A stretch of 64,000 nt of DNA, taken from contig NZ_JAAXCY010000003.1 of the NCBI RefSeq assembly GCF_014230465.1, forward strand, positions 186,001 through 250,000. The letters are read 5' to 3'. Below the pieces are notes generated by a model. That model ran no database searches. It was given only the letters and a program-made list of their open reading frames with translations, and was not told where the DNA came from. Below are positions 24,116-34,107 of this stretch, piece by piece (position 1 is the stretch's first letter; every line of letters begins with the position of its first letter). A program made the translations under genes and the position numbers. This DNA comes from Pseudomonas cremoris. Its GTDB lineage: Bacteria; Pseudomonadota; Gammaproteobacteria; Pseudomonadales; Pseudomonadaceae.

Positions 24116-25222
24116 ATGAGTCAGCTGCTCGAACCCTATACCCTGCGCCAATTGACCCTGCTCAATCGCATAGCGGTGTCGCCGATGTGCCAATACTCCG
24201 CTGAAGAAGGCCTGGCCAATGACTGGCACCTGGTGCACCTTGGCAGCCGTGCCGTGGGCGGTGCCGGGCTGATTTTTACCGAAGCCACCGCGGTGACCGC
24301 CGATGGCCGCATCACTGCCCAGGACCTGGGACTGTGGAACGACGCCCAGATCGAGCCGCTGCAACGCATCACTCGGTTTATCGCGGCCCAAGGTGCAGTG
24401 GCTGGGATTCAACTGGCCCACGCCGGGCGCAAGGCCAGCACTCATCGACCTTGGATCGGCAAGCACGGCAGCGTCAAGCCGGGCGATGGCGGTTGGGTGC
24501 CGGTGGGACCTTCGACGATTGCCTTCGACCCCAACCACACGCAGCCCAAGCAATTGGATGAAGGGCAGATCCAGCAAGTGATCGCCGACTTTGTCGCGGC
24601 TGCCAAGCGCGCATTGACCGCCGGTTTCGAGGTGGTCGAAATCCACGCCGCCCATGGGTACCTGCTGCATCAGTTCCTCTCGCCCATCAGCAACCAGCGT
24701 CAGGATCAGTACGGTGGTTCGTTTGAAAACCGCATCCGTCTGGTGCTGCAAGTGACCCAGGCCGTGCGTGCGGCCTGGCCGCAGGAGCTGCCGTTGTTTG
24801 TGCGGGTGTCGGCGACCGACTGGGTGGAAGATGGCTGGAACCCTGATGAAACTGTGGAGTTGGCGCGCCGCCTGAAGGAACTTGGCGTGGACTTGATCGA
24901 CGTGTCCTCGGGTGGCACCGCCGCCAATGCCGAGATCCCCACCGGCCCTGGCTACCAGACCCGCTTCGCCGAACGTGTGCGTAAAGAGTCGGGCATTGCC
25001 ACGGGCACCGTTGGCATGATCACCGAGCCGGCCCAGGCCGAGCACATCTTGCGTACCTGCCAGGCCGATATCATCTTCCTGGCCCGGGAACTGTTGCGTG
25101 ATCCGTACTGGCCATTGCATGCCGATGATGACCTGGGCGGACGCAAGGCAATCTGGCCGGCGCAGTATCAGCGGGCGACTCATCGCGACCAGCCGATTCA
25201 CGAGTCTGACCTGAGGGATTGA
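24116..25222 (+). CDS. NADH:flavin oxidoreductase, Old Yellow Enzyme of the XenA/YqjM group
   Basis: This 368-residue FMN-dependent TIM-barrel ene-reductase reduces activated double bonds and some nitro compounds or xenobiotics. The active-site Cys in SPMCQYSAEEG (residue ~25) places it in the thermophilic-like XenA/YqjM group. Other landmarks are IQLAHAGRKAS, EIHAAHGYLLHQFLSPISN with the substrate-binding His pair, RQDQYGGSFENR, and LARELLRDPYWPLH. The true start is ATG 24116 (MSQLLEPYTLRQ). The physiological substrate is unknown. The gene is probably monocistronic. Confidence 0.9.
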   Translation: MSQLLEPYTLRQLTLLNRIAVSPMCQYSAEEGLANDWHLVHLGSRAVGGAGLIFTEATAVTADGRITAQDLGLWNDAQIEPLQRITRFIAAQGAVAGIQLAHAGRKASTHRPWIGKHGSVKPGDGGWVPVGPSTIAFDPNHTQPKQLDEGQIQQVIADFVAAAKRALTAGFEVVEIHAAHGYLLHQFLSPISNQRQDQYGGSFENRIRLVLQVTQAVRAAWPQELPLFVRVSATDWVEDGWNPDETVELARRLKELGVDLIDVSSGGTAANAEIPTGPGYQTRFAERVRKESGIATGTVGMITEPAQAEHILRTCQADIIFLARELLRDPYWPLHADDDLGGRKAIWPAQYQRATHRDQPIHESDLRD

Positions 25223-25242
25223 GCCTACAGAAGCTGCACCAG

Positions 25243-25269
25243 AACCCACCCTGATCCGGTGGGTTTTTT
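25243..25269 (+). terminator. Intrinsic terminator of the OYE gene
   Basis: AACCCACC and GGTGGGTT enclose a 7-base loop and lead into a run of six T. Confidence 0.88.
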
Positions 25270-25493
25270 CTGGCCAGCGCAGTGAGATTACGCTGTAGGT
25301 ATTTATAACCGATGAAATTATTTAAGTGATTACTCTAAAAAAAACGCACGCTTGGCGAGATCGTTTCTACGCTTAGGGTAAGTCTGATTTCTGGCCCAGG
25401 GAGTCAGTCTGTTTGTTCACGGAGGCATTGCGCTTCACGGGATGCAGGTGGTGGGCACCAGGAGTGTTTGATTGATATCAGGAGTAGCAGTCC

Positions 25494-25679
25494 ATGGCCA
25501 AGTCCTTTGGTGTGGCGGGTGCAGTGGCGTCATTTATTACCCGCAGGTTGTCCTTGCGTGGCCGCAGGTTGAGTCTGGAAGAAGCTGAGTTGGTGGAGCA
25601 GTACCGTGCGCTGACCGAGAGTGACCAGGTGGCGATGCGGTATCTGATTGGGGCGATGAAGAGTGTGTCGCGGTTCTGA
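25494..25679 (+). CDS. Small basic protein (61 residues), function unknown
   Basis: The product starts MAKSFGVAGAVASFITRRLS, is strongly basic in the first 25 residues, and ends in a predicted helix (SDQVAMRYLIGAMKSVSRF). A good AGGAG site stands about 10 bases before ATG 25494, and a perfect palindrome follows the stop. The 271 bases upstream hold the OYE terminator and an AT-rich stretch that could contain its promoter. The clear translation signals and codon use support a real gene, though I do not recognise the family. Confidence 0.65.
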   Translation: MAKSFGVAGAVASFITRRLSLRGRRLSLEEAELVEQYRALTESDQVAMRYLIGAMKSVSRF

Positions 25680-25690
25680 GCCACCCTTAA

Positions 25691-25720
25691 AAATGTGGGA
25701 GCAGATCTGCTCCCACATTT
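25691..25720. repeat. Perfect 30-base REP palindrome
   Basis: AAATGTGGGAGCAGA is followed at once by its exact reverse complement. It belongs to the TGTGGGAGC class of REP sequences and may act as a terminator between convergent genes. Confidence 0.85.
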
Positions 25721-25728
25721 ATTTGGCA

Positions 25729-27354
25729 TCAGGTGTACTTGCGCTGCTCCGGTGCCGGCGGGAAGTACTGGTACAACCAGGTCTCACTCAGGGTGCGATC
25801 CTGGGTGCGGATAAACAGGCGCAGTTCTACTGGCTCCACGCTGTCGCTGGTCGGGTACCAGTCAAACAGGATGCGGTAACCCTTGATGTTGTCGAGCACC
25901 AGCACGCTGAAATCCTTCACCTGGCCGTGGGAGCAGGTCACCACCGGCTCGATCCCGGTGCCAGTCGGCAGGCGGTCCAGGCCACCGCCCTTGAAGTCCA
26001 CGGCAAAACGACGGGCCCAAACTTCGGGGTAATGTTCGCCCGGTGCCCAGCCTTCGGTGAAGCCGCCCATGCCGGAACGGGTCGCATCGACCTGTGCCAA
26101 CGGTGTGCTCACCGGCGGCAGGGCGCTCCAGTACAGCTTGTAGCCATAGTTGAGCGAGTCGCCGGCGGCCACAGGCGTCTTCGGGGTCCAGAAGGCCACG
26201 ATGTTGTCCAGGGTTTCGCCGGTGGTAGGAATTTCCAGCAGGTCGATGGAGCCTTCGCCCCAGGCAGTGGTCGGTTCGACCCACAGGCTTGGGCGCTTGC
26301 TGTACCAGTCCACGGTGTCCTGGTAGCTGGCGAACTCATGGTCGGTCTGCACCAGGCCAAAACCTTTCGGGTCTTTGTCGGCAAACGCGTTGAACTGCAG
26401 CTTGGCCGGGTTGTTCAGCGGACGGCAGATCCACTCGCCGTTGCCGCGCCACATCGCCAGACGGTCCGAGTCGTGGATTTGCGGGTGGATGGTGTCGCAC
26501 ATGCGGCGTTCGTGGGTGCCGCAGCTGAACATGCTGGTCATTGGTGCGATGCCCAGTTGTTCGATGGCGGTACGCGCATTGATATGGGCGTCGATGGCCA
26601 TCACCACCTGGTTGGCCTGGCAGTCGATATCGAAGCGATAGGCACCTGTGGCGCTCGGCGAGTCGAGCAAGGCGTACACCACGAACCGGGTGGCGTCCTT
26701 GTCCGGGGTTTCGAACCAGAACTGCGTGAAGTCGGGGAATTCCTCGCGTTTTTTCGCGTAGGTATCGATGGCCAGGCCACGGGCCGACAGGCCGTACTGG
26801 CCCGTGGAGTCCACCGCTCGGAAATAACTGGCGCCCAGAAACGACAGCACGTCATGGCGATCCAGTTCCGGCGCCTTGAACAGCTTGAAGCCGGAGAAAC
26901 CCAGGTCACCGGTCAGCTGTTTGGTGTCTACCGTGGTTTTTTCATAGTTGAACAGCGAAGGGCGGAAATGCACCTCGCGCGCTTCACGGGTCTTGGGGTC
27001 GACACTGTGCATGCGCACGGGCGTCTTGAAACCCATGCCGACGTGGAAGAACTGCACGTCCAGTTGACCGTTCAGTTCTTTCCACAACGAATGGTTGCCG
27101 TCATAGCCGATAGCGTTGAAATTCTGTGGCGTCATGGTCGCCAGGGTCGGCGGCAGCACCTGTTTGGTGTCTTTATACGCGGTCCCGGCGAGTCTCTTGG
27201 CCTGGGTCTTCAACGTTTCAAAATCGAACGACACGGCCTTGCCATCGGCGGCGCGGTTGCCTGCCCAAGCCTGCGCAGCGAGCAGGCCGCTGGCCGATAA
27301 ACCGGTGTAAGCCGCAATGGCCATGGACGCTTTGAGCAAATTCCTGCGGTGCAT
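25729..27354 (-). CDS. opgD: Glucan biosynthesis protein D, Tat-exported
   Basis: The 541-residue product starts with a twin-arginine signal ([20 protein letters not shown]), as does E. coli OpgD/MdoD. The mature protein is an OpgG/OpgD-type periplasmic glucan-binding protein, with [37 protein letters not shown], and the Ig-like C-terminal domain ([20 protein letters not shown]). It acts in the periplasm on the structure of osmoregulated beta-glucans. No opgH is adjacent. The gene is monocistronic and leftward. DgkA in this window recycles diacylglycerol from the same kind of pathway. Confidence 0.93.
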   Translation of the reverse strand: MHRRNLLKASMAIAAYTGLSASGLLAAQAWAGNRAADGKAVSFDFETLKTQAKRLAGTAYKDTKQVLPPTLATMTPQNFNAIGYDGNHSLWKELNGQLDVQFFHVGMGFKTPVRMHSVDPKTREAREVHFRPSLFNYEKTTVDTKQLTGDLGFSGFKLFKAPELDRHDVLSFLGASYFRAVDSTGQYGLSARGLAIDTYAKKREEFPDFTQFWFETPDKDATRFVVYALLDSPSATGAYRFDIDCQANQVVMAIDAHINARTAIEQLGIAPMTSMFSCGTHERRMCDTIHPQIHDSDRLAMWRGNGEWICRPLNNPAKLQFNAFADKDPKGFGLVQTDHEFASYQDTVDWYSKRPSLWVEPTTAWGEGSIDLLEIPTTGETLDNIVAFWTPKTPVAAGDSLNYGYKLYWSALPPVSTPLAQVDATRSGMGGFTEGWAPGEHYPEVWARRFAVDFKGGGLDRLPTGTGIEPVVTCSHGQVKDFSVLVLDNIKGYRILFDWYPTSDSVEPVELRLFIRTQDRTLSETWLYQYFPPAPEQRKYT

Positions 27355-27691
27355 AGAGACAACCTGTCGTGAGCAAATCCTGCGCCGTTCCTGGCACGTA
27401 CTGGATCAGAAATTACGGTTCGGACATGCCTTCGACCAAACGCTACGGACAATAAACAGACGCCGGATAGCTTAAGCGGTTCGATGACGTAGGAAAAATG
27501 ATTGATAGCGGGGTGATGGCTTTGCATGTGAAACAAGGTGTTTCCGGCTATGCGTCTGGGCACGGCACTCAAACACCATGAGGATCTAATGTGGGAGCGG
27601 GCTTGCTCGCGAAAGCAATGCATCAAACACAGATGTGTCGACTGACACACCGTATTCGCGAGCAAGCCCGCTCCCACATTTAAACTGTATT
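27355..27691. other. Intergenic region between opgD and the SpdH-like gene
   Basis: These 337 bases hold the opgD leader and presumed promoter in the left half, and a REPIN at 27588-27681 immediately after the SpdH-like gene. No coding gene was seen. Confidence 0.6.
27588..27681. repeat. REPIN (TGTGGGAGCGGGCTTGCTCGCGAA class)
   Basis: AATGTGGGAGCGGGCTTGCT at the left recurs inverted at the right (AGCAAGCCCGCTCCCACATT) around a ~45-base spacer. The same class recurs at 33994, 47506, 51233 and 53221, with a single copy at 29593. Confidence 0.9.
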
Positions 27692-29554
27692 TCAGGCAAC
27701 TTCCCCCACGGCCCTGAACGCCTCATCAATCGCCGCGTGCGCATAGGCGCTCCACGCCGCATCCGAGTTGGCAATGCTCACATGCCCCAGTGGTTTTTTC
27801 GCCAGGGTCATCCACGCTTCGCTTTCATCGGCGTCATCGAACAGGCTGTTGGAGAAGCTCGCATAACCATGTGACCAGCGGTTGACAGTGATCGCCAGAA
27901 TGTCGCGTTCATGATTGAACCCACCCGGGCCCAGCATGCGTTGCAACTGGTCACGCAATTGCGCTTCAAGCTGCTCAAAGGTCTGCCCGTACAGCTTGCC
28001 CCGTCCGGCGCGTGCCTGGTCGCGTGCGTTCATGCCACTGTTGGGGCTGGTGGGCACGTAGACCATGTGCAGGCCAATCGGCTGCGTCGGGTCGCGTGGG
28101 TGGTCGTAGCCGCCCATGCTGACCGGGTAATCCAGTTTGATCCGGCTGTACGGTTGGGTCGCCGCGTAAATCTCGTGTACCCCAAGTTTCTGGAACGACT
28201 GCCAATTACGAATGACCACCTTGGTGTACACCAACGGGTATTTCACGTTTTGGCTCAAGGCGTGGGCCTGTGGCGCGGGCAGGTCTTTGAGCAGGTAAGG
28301 AATCATCATGTTGTAGCAGGCCAGGATGCAGCGCTTGCCGCGCACCTGGGCGAGTTGTCCGCCACGGCTGTAGCCGACATGCACGCTATCGCCGACGTTA
28401 CGCACACTCACCGCCGTACTGTTCAGTCTCACTCGCACCGATGCTTTGGGTTGATCGAGCTTGGCGTAATCAAAGGGCGCCAGCACGATATCGTCCATCG
28501 TATGCCCCGGCGCAACCCCAGGGATCAGGCTGCGCACCAGCAGGCGTGCCACCGACGCGTTGCCATCCGGGAAGTGGTAGATGTAGGGCTCTTCCATTTC
28601 CGCCGCGGCTTCTTCGCTGATCGGTGCCAGGTTCATCCCGGCAAAGCCTGGGAAACCCACGCTGTAGGCATCGGACGATGCAACGGCATCGATGCTCAAC
28701 GCCATGAAATCATTGGTGCGACTCTGGAAGTACTTCACTGCACCTTCCGACAAGCCTACGTTCTTGAGCAGGAAATCGCGGTAACTGGTGACTGCCAGGT
28801 AGTCAGCCTTTTCTTCGGCTGATTTGCCCGGCAGGTAGTCCTTGGGCGCCGTGTGCAGTTCGATCAGTGCCTGGCGGTCTGCGGCCGGCAAGGGAAAATC
28901 ATTGATGAAGTCTTGCAGGGAGCGCGCATTCAACTGGTCCGGCGCAATGTCATCGGCCACCATGGGGGTTGGATCGCCGGTTACCAGTTTGTCCTCGCCG
29001 AAGTTTTCCTTGTCGAAAAACACCCCGCGCGACAGCCCCAGGCCCGGGTAGAACTGGCGATCGAAGGCGGTTTCGAAGCGCTTGATATTGACCCCCAGTT
29101 TCTTCAGCAGCCCGTTCACTTCCTTGCTGTAGAGGTGGTTGGGCGACTGGAACGCTTCGCTGCCGCCGTAGCCGATGATCATGCGGCCACCGGCCTGGAA
29201 TTCATTGCGCTTGGCGTGGCCACCGAAGTCGTCGTGGTTTTCCAGGATCAGGATCTTCGCCTTCGGGTGCTTCTCGCGGTAGAACCACGCCGCCGACAAA
29301 CCGCTTAACCCGCCGCCAACCACCACCAGGTCATAGTCCTCGGTGATCGGCAGTTTCTCGGTGTCGAACACCTTCTTTTCCCAGCCCATCTGGTGCGCCA
29401 CTTCAAACGAACCCACATGGCTGCCGCGCAGGCCGGTGAGGGCAGGAGGGTAGTAGCGGCCATCGGGAGCGGCTTGCAGGAGTTGCAGCGGCGTCATGCC
29501 GGCGGCAATGGTAATGGCGACGCCGTTGAGGAAGTCGCGGCGGGTGATGTCCAT
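27692..29554 (-). CDS. FAD-dependent polyamine dehydrogenase, SpdH (spermidine dehydrogenase)-like, Tat-exported
   Basis: The 620-residue product has a twin-arginine signal (ITRRDFLNGVAITIAAG) and a Rossmann FAD-binding motif YDLVVVGGGLSGLSAAWFYR followed by ENHDDFGGHAKRNEF. Size, signal and N-terminal pattern match P. aeruginosa SpdH, a periplasmic spermidine dehydrogenase. That enzyme cleaves spermidine to an aminoaldehyde and a diamine. The neighbours fit: it lies at the downstream end of a run with two aminobutyraldehyde-type dehydrogenases and a YdcSTUV-type transporter. The substrate in this strain is inferred. Confidence 0.8.
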   Translation of the reverse strand: MDITRRDFLNGVAITIAAGMTPLQLLQAAPDGRYYPPALTGLRGSHVGSFEVAHQMGWEKKVFDTEKLPITEDYDLVVVGGGLSGLSAAWFYREKHPKAKILILENHDDFGGHAKRNEFQAGGRMIIGYGGSEAFQSPNHLYSKEVNGLLKKLGVNIKRFETAFDRQFYPGLGLSRGVFFDKENFGEDKLVTGDPTPMVADDIAPDQLNARSLQDFINDFPLPAADRQALIELHTAPKDYLPGKSAEEKADYLAVTSYRDFLLKNVGLSEGAVKYFQSRTNDFMALSIDAVASSDAYSVGFPGFAGMNLAPISEEAAAEMEEPYIYHFPDGNASVARLLVRSLIPGVAPGHTMDDIVLAPFDYAKLDQPKASVRVRLNSTAVSVRNVGDSVHVGYSRGGQLAQVRGKRCILACYNMMIPYLLKDLPAPQAHALSQNVKYPLVYTKVVIRNWQSFQKLGVHEIYAATQPYSRIKLDYPVSMGGYDHPRDPTQPIGLHMVYVPTSPNSGMNARDQARAGRGKLYGQTFEQLEAQLRDQLQRMLGPGGFNHERDILAITVNRWSHGYASFSNSLFDDADESEAWMTLAKKPLGHVSIANSDAAWSAYAHAAIDEAFRAVGEVA

Positions 29555-29592
29555 GGATACCTACGAAATTTTATTGTTATAAGGAGATCCCT

Positions 29593-29616
29593 TGTGGGAG
29601 CGGGCTTGCTCCCACA
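29593..29616. repeat. Single REP element
   Basis: TGTGGGAG, an 8-base loop CGGGCTTG, and CTCCCACA form one half of the common REPIN class, lying between the SpdH-like and PatD-like genes. Confidence 0.8.
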
Positions 29617-29629
29617 GGAGGAGTCAGCG

Positions 29630-31054
29630 TCAGTGCTTGAACATCACATGCCGAACAGTGGTGTAGTCCTCAAGCCCGTACATGGACATGTCCTTGCCAT
29701 ACCCCGACAGTTTCTGACCGCCGTGAGGCATTTCGCTGACCAACATGAAGTGGGTATTCACCCACGTGCAGCCGTACTGCAAGCGCGCAGCCAAACGATG
29801 GGCGCGGCCCACATCGGCCGTCCACACGGACGACGCCAGCCCGTAGTCCGAATCGTTGGCCCAACCCAGCACCTGCGCTTCATCGTTGAACTTGGTCACG
29901 GAAACCACCGGCCCGAACACTTCACGACGCACGATTTCATCGTCCTGCTGCGCGTCGGCCAACACCGTCGGCTCAAAGAAGAAGCCATTGCCTTCCACCG
30001 CCTTGCCGCCGGTTACCAGGCGAATATGCGGCTGCGCCACTGCACGCTCGACAAACCCGGCCACGCGGTCGCGATGTTGCGCCGTGATCAACGGGCCCAG
30101 CTCGGTGGCAGGGTCATCTTGCAAACCGTATTTGATGCTGGCGACGGCGGCGCCGAGTTTCTCGACGAATGCATCGTAGATATCGGCTTGGGCATAAATG
30201 CGGCAGGCGGCCGTGCAATCCTGCCCGGCGTTGTAGAAGCCAAAGGTGCGAATGCCTTCCACGGCAGCATCGATGTCCGCGTCATTGAAAATGATCACCG
30301 GCGCCTTGCCGCCCAGTTCCATGTGCATGCGTTTAACACTGTCGGCGGTGCTGGAGATGATATTCGCGCCGGTCGCGATGGAGCCGGTCAGCGACACCAT
30401 GCGCACTTTCGGGTGGTTCACCAGCGGGCTGCCTACCGTAGGCCCACGACCAAACACCAGGTTGAGTACACCCGCCGGGAAAATCTCGGCGGCCAGTTCA
30501 ACCATGCGCAACGCGGTCAGTGGGGTTTGTTCCGACGGCTTGAGCACCACGGTATTACCTGCGGCCAGCGCCGGGGCGATTTTCCAGGCGACCATCATCA
30601 GTGGGTAGTTCCACGGTGCGATAGAGGCAATCACGCCCACTGGGTCGCGGCGGATCATCGACGTATGGCCCGGCAGGTACTCGCCGCCAGCCGAGCCGCT
30701 CATGCAGCGACTGGCGCCGGCAAAGAAGCGGAACACGTCGGCAATCGCCGGGATCTCATCGTTCAGCGCGGCGCTGTAGGGTTTGCCGCAGTTGTCCGAC
30801 TCCAGCTTGGCCAGTTCTTCGCCATGGGCCTCGATCACGTCCGCCAGTTTCAGCAGCAACAGGGAGCGATCCTTCGGTGCGGTTTGCGACCAGCTTTCAA
30901 AGGCCGCATCGGCGGCACGCACGGCGGCGTCGACCTGGGCTTCGCTGGCTTCGTTGATTTCCACCAGCACGCGGCCGAGGGCCGGGTTGAACACCGCTTG
31001 GGCCGGGCCTTCGCCTTCGACCAGTTGGCCGTTGATCAGTAATTTGGTTTGCAT
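29630..31054 (-). CDS. patD: Gamma-aminobutyraldehyde dehydrogenase (PatD/YdcW-like)
   Basis: The 474-residue product equals E. coli PatD (YdcW) in length. It shows the NAD aldehyde dehydrogenase signatures [14 protein letters not shown] (catalytic Glu), [15 protein letters not shown] (nucleophile Cys), and [12 protein letters not shown]. PatD oxidises 4-aminobutanal from putrescine breakdown to GABA. Placement next to the transporter genes matches the ydcSTUV-ydcW operon of enterics. A second, related dehydrogenase is encoded at 35332-36819. Confidence 0.88.
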   Translation of the reverse strand: MQTKLLINGQLVEGEGPAQAVFNPALGRVLVEINEASEAQVDAAVRAADAAFESWSQTAPKDRSLLLLKLADVIEAHGEELAKLESDNCGKPYSAALNDEIPAIADVFRFFAGASRCMSGSAGGEYLPGHTSMIRRDPVGVIASIAPWNYPLMMVAWKIAPALAAGNTVVLKPSEQTPLTALRMVELAAEIFPAGVLNLVFGRGPTVGSPLVNHPKVRMVSLTGSIATGANIISSTADSVKRMHMELGGKAPVIIFNDADIDAAVEGIRTFGFYNAGQDCTAACRIYAQADIYDAFVEKLGAAVASIKYGLQDDPATELGPLITAQHRDRVAGFVERAVAQPHIRLVTGGKAVEGNGFFFEPTVLADAQQDDEIVRREVFGPVVSVTKFNDEAQVLGWANDSDYGLASSVWTADVGRAHRLAARLQYGCTWVNTHFMLVSEMPHGGQKLSGYGKDMSMYGLEDYTTVRHVMFKH

Positions 31055-31136
31055 GGTTCAACTCTCCTCAAACAATTGTTAGTCCTCTGAAGGAACCGGA
31101 TCCAAATGTGGGAACGGCGTTCCTCCAGTCGCAACG

Positions 31137-31946
31137 TTATTTACCGCCACTCCCCGCCACGCTTTCACCGCCACGCGTGAGGTAATAGGCACCCAGAATC
31201 GGGAACATCGTCACCAGCATCACCAGCATCGCCACCACGTTGGTCACCGGCACATCGCGCGGGCGGCTCAACTGGTTGAGCAGCCACAGCGGCAAGGTGC
31301 GCTCGTGGCCGGCGGTGAAGGTAGTGACGATGATTTCGTCGAACGACAGCGCAAAGGCGAGCATGCCGCCGGCCAGCAGCGCCGAGCCCAGGTTGGGCAT
31401 GATGATGTAGCGGAAGGTCTGCCAGCCGTCGGCGCCCAGGTCCATTGAGGCTTCGATCAGGCTGTGGGAGGTACGGCGCAAGCGCGCGATCACGTTGTTG
31501 TAAACGATCACCACGCAGAAGGTCGCGTGGCCGACGATGATGGTGAACATCCCGGGCTCGATGCCCAGCGTCTTGAACGTTGCCAGCAACGCGATACCGG
31601 TGATGATCCCCGGCAGTGCAATCGGCAGGATCAGCATCAGCGACACGCCTTGCTTGCCGAAGAACTCACGGCGATACAGCGCGGCCGAGGCCAATGTGCC
31701 GAGCACAATGGCGATCAACGTGGCAATGGCCGCGATCTGCAGCGACAGCTTGATGGCTTCCAGCACATCCGGCCGGGCGAATGCCACGCTGAACCACTTC
31801 AAGGTGAACCCTTGGGGTGGAAAGCTGAACGCAGCTTCTTCGGTATTGAAGGCGTACAGGAAGATGATCAGGATCGGGAAGTGCAAGAACACCAACCCGC
31901 CCCAGGCTGCGATCTTCAGGCCCAACGAGGATTTTTCAGAGTGCAT
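31137..31946 (-). CDS. ydcV: Polyamine-type ABC transporter permease (YdcV/PotC-like)
   Basis: The 269-residue inner-membrane protein has about six helices and the binding-protein-dependent transport motif ([20 protein letters not shown]) that contacts the ATPase. It belongs to the PotC/YdcV branch, with [20 protein letters not shown] at the start. Its first 11 bases overlap the end of the upstream permease gene, so they are coupled. It forms the membrane channel with the YdcU-like partner. Confidence 0.9.
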   Translation of the reverse strand: MHSEKSSLGLKIAAWGGLVFLHFPILIIFLYAFNTEEAAFSFPPQGFTLKWFSVAFARPDVLEAIKLSLQIAAIATLIAIVLGTLASAALYRREFFGKQGVSLMLILPIALPGIITGIALLATFKTLGIEPGMFTIIVGHATFCVVIVYNNVIARLRRTSHSLIEASMDLGADGWQTFRYIIMPNLGSALLAGGMLAFALSFDEIIVTTFTAGHERTLPLWLLNQLSRPRDVPVTNVVAMLVMLVTMFPILGAYYLTRGGESVAGSGGK

Positions 31947-32865
31947 CGAAGGCCCCCAGGCGTTTGACGATGGACAGGTAAACCGCGATCAGCACGATCG
32001 GCACCAGGGTGAACGCCGCGGCCATGGGCATGTTGCCGATGGCGCCTTGCTGCGCGTAGACCATGCCGCCAACGAAGTAACCCGGCGGCCCGACAAGCTG
32101 CGGCACGATGAAATCGCCCAGGGTCAGTGAGAACGTGAAGATCGAACCGGCAGCAATCCCCGGCACCGACAGCGGCAGGATCACCTGCATGAACGTCTGG
32201 CGCGGCTTGGCTCCAAGGTCGGCCGAGGCTTGCAGCAACGACGGCGGCAGACGTTCCAGCGAGGCCTGGATCGGCAGGATCATGAACGGTAGCCAGATAT
32301 AGACGAACACCATGAACCGCCCCAGGTGCGAAGTGCTCAAGGTGCTACCGCCCACGCCGGGAATGCCCAGCACGAACTGCAGCAACGGCTCCAGCCCCAG
32401 GTGCTGCACAAACCACTGCGCCACGCCGCCCTTGGCCAGCAGCAAGGTCCAGGCATAGGCCTTGACGATGTAGCTGGCCCACATCGGCATCATCACCGCG
32501 ATGTAGAAAAACGCCTTGGTCTTGCCCGTGGTGTAGCGCGCCATGTAATAGGCGATGGGGAAGGCCACGATGGCGCTGGCGATGGACACCACGATCGCCA
32601 TGCTCAAGGTGCGCACGATGATGTCGAAGTTCGACGGCTGGAACAGCGCCGCAAAGTTGGCCAGGGTCAGGTCCGGCGTGACCGCCATGGTGAAGTCGTC
32701 GAAGGTGTAGAAACCTTGCCAGAGCAGGGTCAGCAACGACCCCAGGTAGATCGCGCCGAACCAGATCAGTGGCGGTATCAACAACATCGCCAGGTACAGG
32801 TTGGGCTTGCGGTACAGCAGGTTGGAAAACCTGCGCATCGGCGGTTGGGAAAGGGCCAGGCTCAT
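31936..32865 (-). CDS. ydcU: Polyamine-type ABC transporter permease (YdcU/PotB-like)
   Basis: The 309-residue permease has an N-terminal helix ([20 protein letters not shown]), further membrane helices, and the ATPase-contact loop [20 protein letters not shown]. It resembles PotB/YdcU. It starts one base after the ATPase gene stop and overlaps the next permease gene, giving a tight operon order of substrate-binding protein, ATPase, PotB-like and PotC-like permeases. Confidence 0.9.
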   Translation of the reverse strand: MSLALSQPPMRRFSNLLYRKPNLYLAMLLIPPLIWFGAIYLGSLLTLLWQGFYTFDDFTMAVTPDLTLANFAALFQPSNFDIIVRTLSMAIVVSIASAIVAFPIAYYMARYTTGKTKAFFYIAVMMPMWASYIVKAYAWTLLLAKGGVAQWFVQHLGLEPLLQFVLGIPGVGGSTLSTSHLGRFMVFVYIWLPFMILPIQASLERLPPSLLQASADLGAKPRQTFMQVILPLSVPGIAAGSIFTFSLTLGDFIVPQLVGPPGYFVGGMVYAQQGAIGNMPMAAAFTLVPIVLIAVYLSIVKRLGAFDAL

Positions 32866-32866
32866 G

Positions 32867-33901
32867 TCACACCTCGCCTGCGGTTTCGGTCAGCGGTGTC
32901 ATGGCTTCCCGCGCCCAACGGGCGGTTATCGACTGACCGACCTGATGACCGCTGCTGATATCCAGCCATTGGTTGTTGGCCTGGCTGATATTCAGCGCCT
33001 GGCCGTTTTCCAGTTTCAGCTCATAGCGGGTGGCGCTGCCCTGGTACTGGATGTCGTGCAGCAGGCCGCTGACTTCCACTTCACCGGCGCCCAATGGGCC
33101 TTCGGCAAAACGTACGTGTTCCGGACGGATCGAGAACGGCTGGGCACTGCCGCTGAGGCGTTGGGCCAACTCGCCGCGAATCACGTTGGAGGTACCGACG
33201 AACTCGGCCACGAAGGCGGTGGCCGGTTTCATATACAGGTTGCGTGGGGTGTCGACTTGCTCGATGCGGCCCTTGTTGAACACCGCCACACGGTCCGACA
33301 TCGACAGCGCTTCAGTCTGGTCGTGGGTCACGAAAATAAAGGTGATGCCCAGTTGGCGTTGCAGCTTTTTCAGCTCGCTTTGCATCTGCTCGCGCAGCTT
33401 GAGGTCGAGGGCGCCCAGCGGTTCATCCAGCAGCAACACGCGCGGGCGGTTGACCAGCGCACGGGCCAGGGCTACCCGTTGGCGTTGGCCACCGGAGAGC
33501 TGCACTGGCTTGCGGTCGCCGTAGCCGCCGAGGGCGACCATACCCAAGGCTTCCTCTGCACGGTTCAGGCGCTCGGTCTTGGCGACGCCTTTGACCTTGA
33601 GGCCGTACGCCACGTTGTCGCGCACATTCATATGGGGGAACAGCGCGTAATCCTGGAACACGGTGTTCACATCGCGCTGGTACGGCGGCAAGCCTGCGGC
33701 TTCCTCGCCATGAATACGGATCGAGCCTGCGCTCGGCTGCTCGAACCCGGCGATCAGGCGCAGGCACGTGGTCTTGCCGGAGCCGGAGGGGCCGAGCATG
33801 GAAAAGAACTCGCCGTCCTGGATATCGATGGAAACCCGGTCAACGGCTTTCACTTCGCCGAACTGACGGGAAACGTGGGTGAATTGGACTGCAAGCGTCA
33901 T
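32867..33901 (-). CDS. ydcT: Polyamine-type ABC transporter ATP-binding protein (YdcT/PotA-like)
   Basis: The 344-residue ATPase has Walker A GPSGSGKTTCLRLIAG, the signature LSGGQRQRVALARAL, Walker B VLLLDEPLGALDLK, the H-loop FVTHDQTEALSMSDR, and a C-terminal TOBE domain (HVRFAEGPLGAGEVEVSG). This is the PotA/YdcT type that energises polyamine uptake. A REPIN at 33994-34082 separates it from the binding-protein gene upstream, which may tune the ratio of binding protein to transporter. Confidence 0.93.
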   Translation of the reverse strand: MTLAVQFTHVSRQFGEVKAVDRVSIDIQDGEFFSMLGPSGSGKTTCLRLIAGFEQPSAGSIRIHGEEAAGLPPYQRDVNTVFQDYALFPHMNVRDNVAYGLKVKGVAKTERLNRAEEALGMVALGGYGDRKPVQLSGGQRQRVALARALVNRPRVLLLDEPLGALDLKLREQMQSELKKLQRQLGITFIFVTHDQTEALSMSDRVAVFNKGRIEQVDTPRNLYMKPATAFVAEFVGTSNVIRGELAQRLSGSAQPFSIRPEHVRFAEGPLGAGEVEVSGLLHDIQYQGSATRYELKLENGQALNISQANNQWLDISSGHQVGQSITARWAREAMTPLTETAGEV

Positions 33902-33993
33902 GGTGCGGTGCTCCGAAAAGGCGCGGGTCGTCGCAGCGGCCCGGCCTGGACTTCTGAAAAATAAACGCGGTACTGAATCTGACTCGGTCCAAC

Positions 33994-34082
33994 TGTGGGA
34001 GCGGGCTTGCTCGCGAATGCGGTGGATCAGTTACAGATGTGTTGACTGACACACCGCATTCGCGAGCAAGCCCGCTCCCACA
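33994..34082. repeat. REPIN within the polyamine transporter operon
   Basis: TGTGGGAGCGGGCTTGCTCG and its inverse flank a spacer of about 45 bases between the binding-protein gene and the ATPase gene. A stem here can stabilise the upstream mRNA. Confidence 0.85.
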
Positions 34083-34107
34083 TTTTGTCCTGCGTTGTCA
34101 GGAAGGT

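Noticed and set aside
22622..25249. 875-codon open frame on the minus strand opposite kup and the OYE gene
   Set aside because: It is antisense to two clearly recognised genes and its translation is rich in His, Arg and Gln with no family signal, as expected from high-GC antisense frames.
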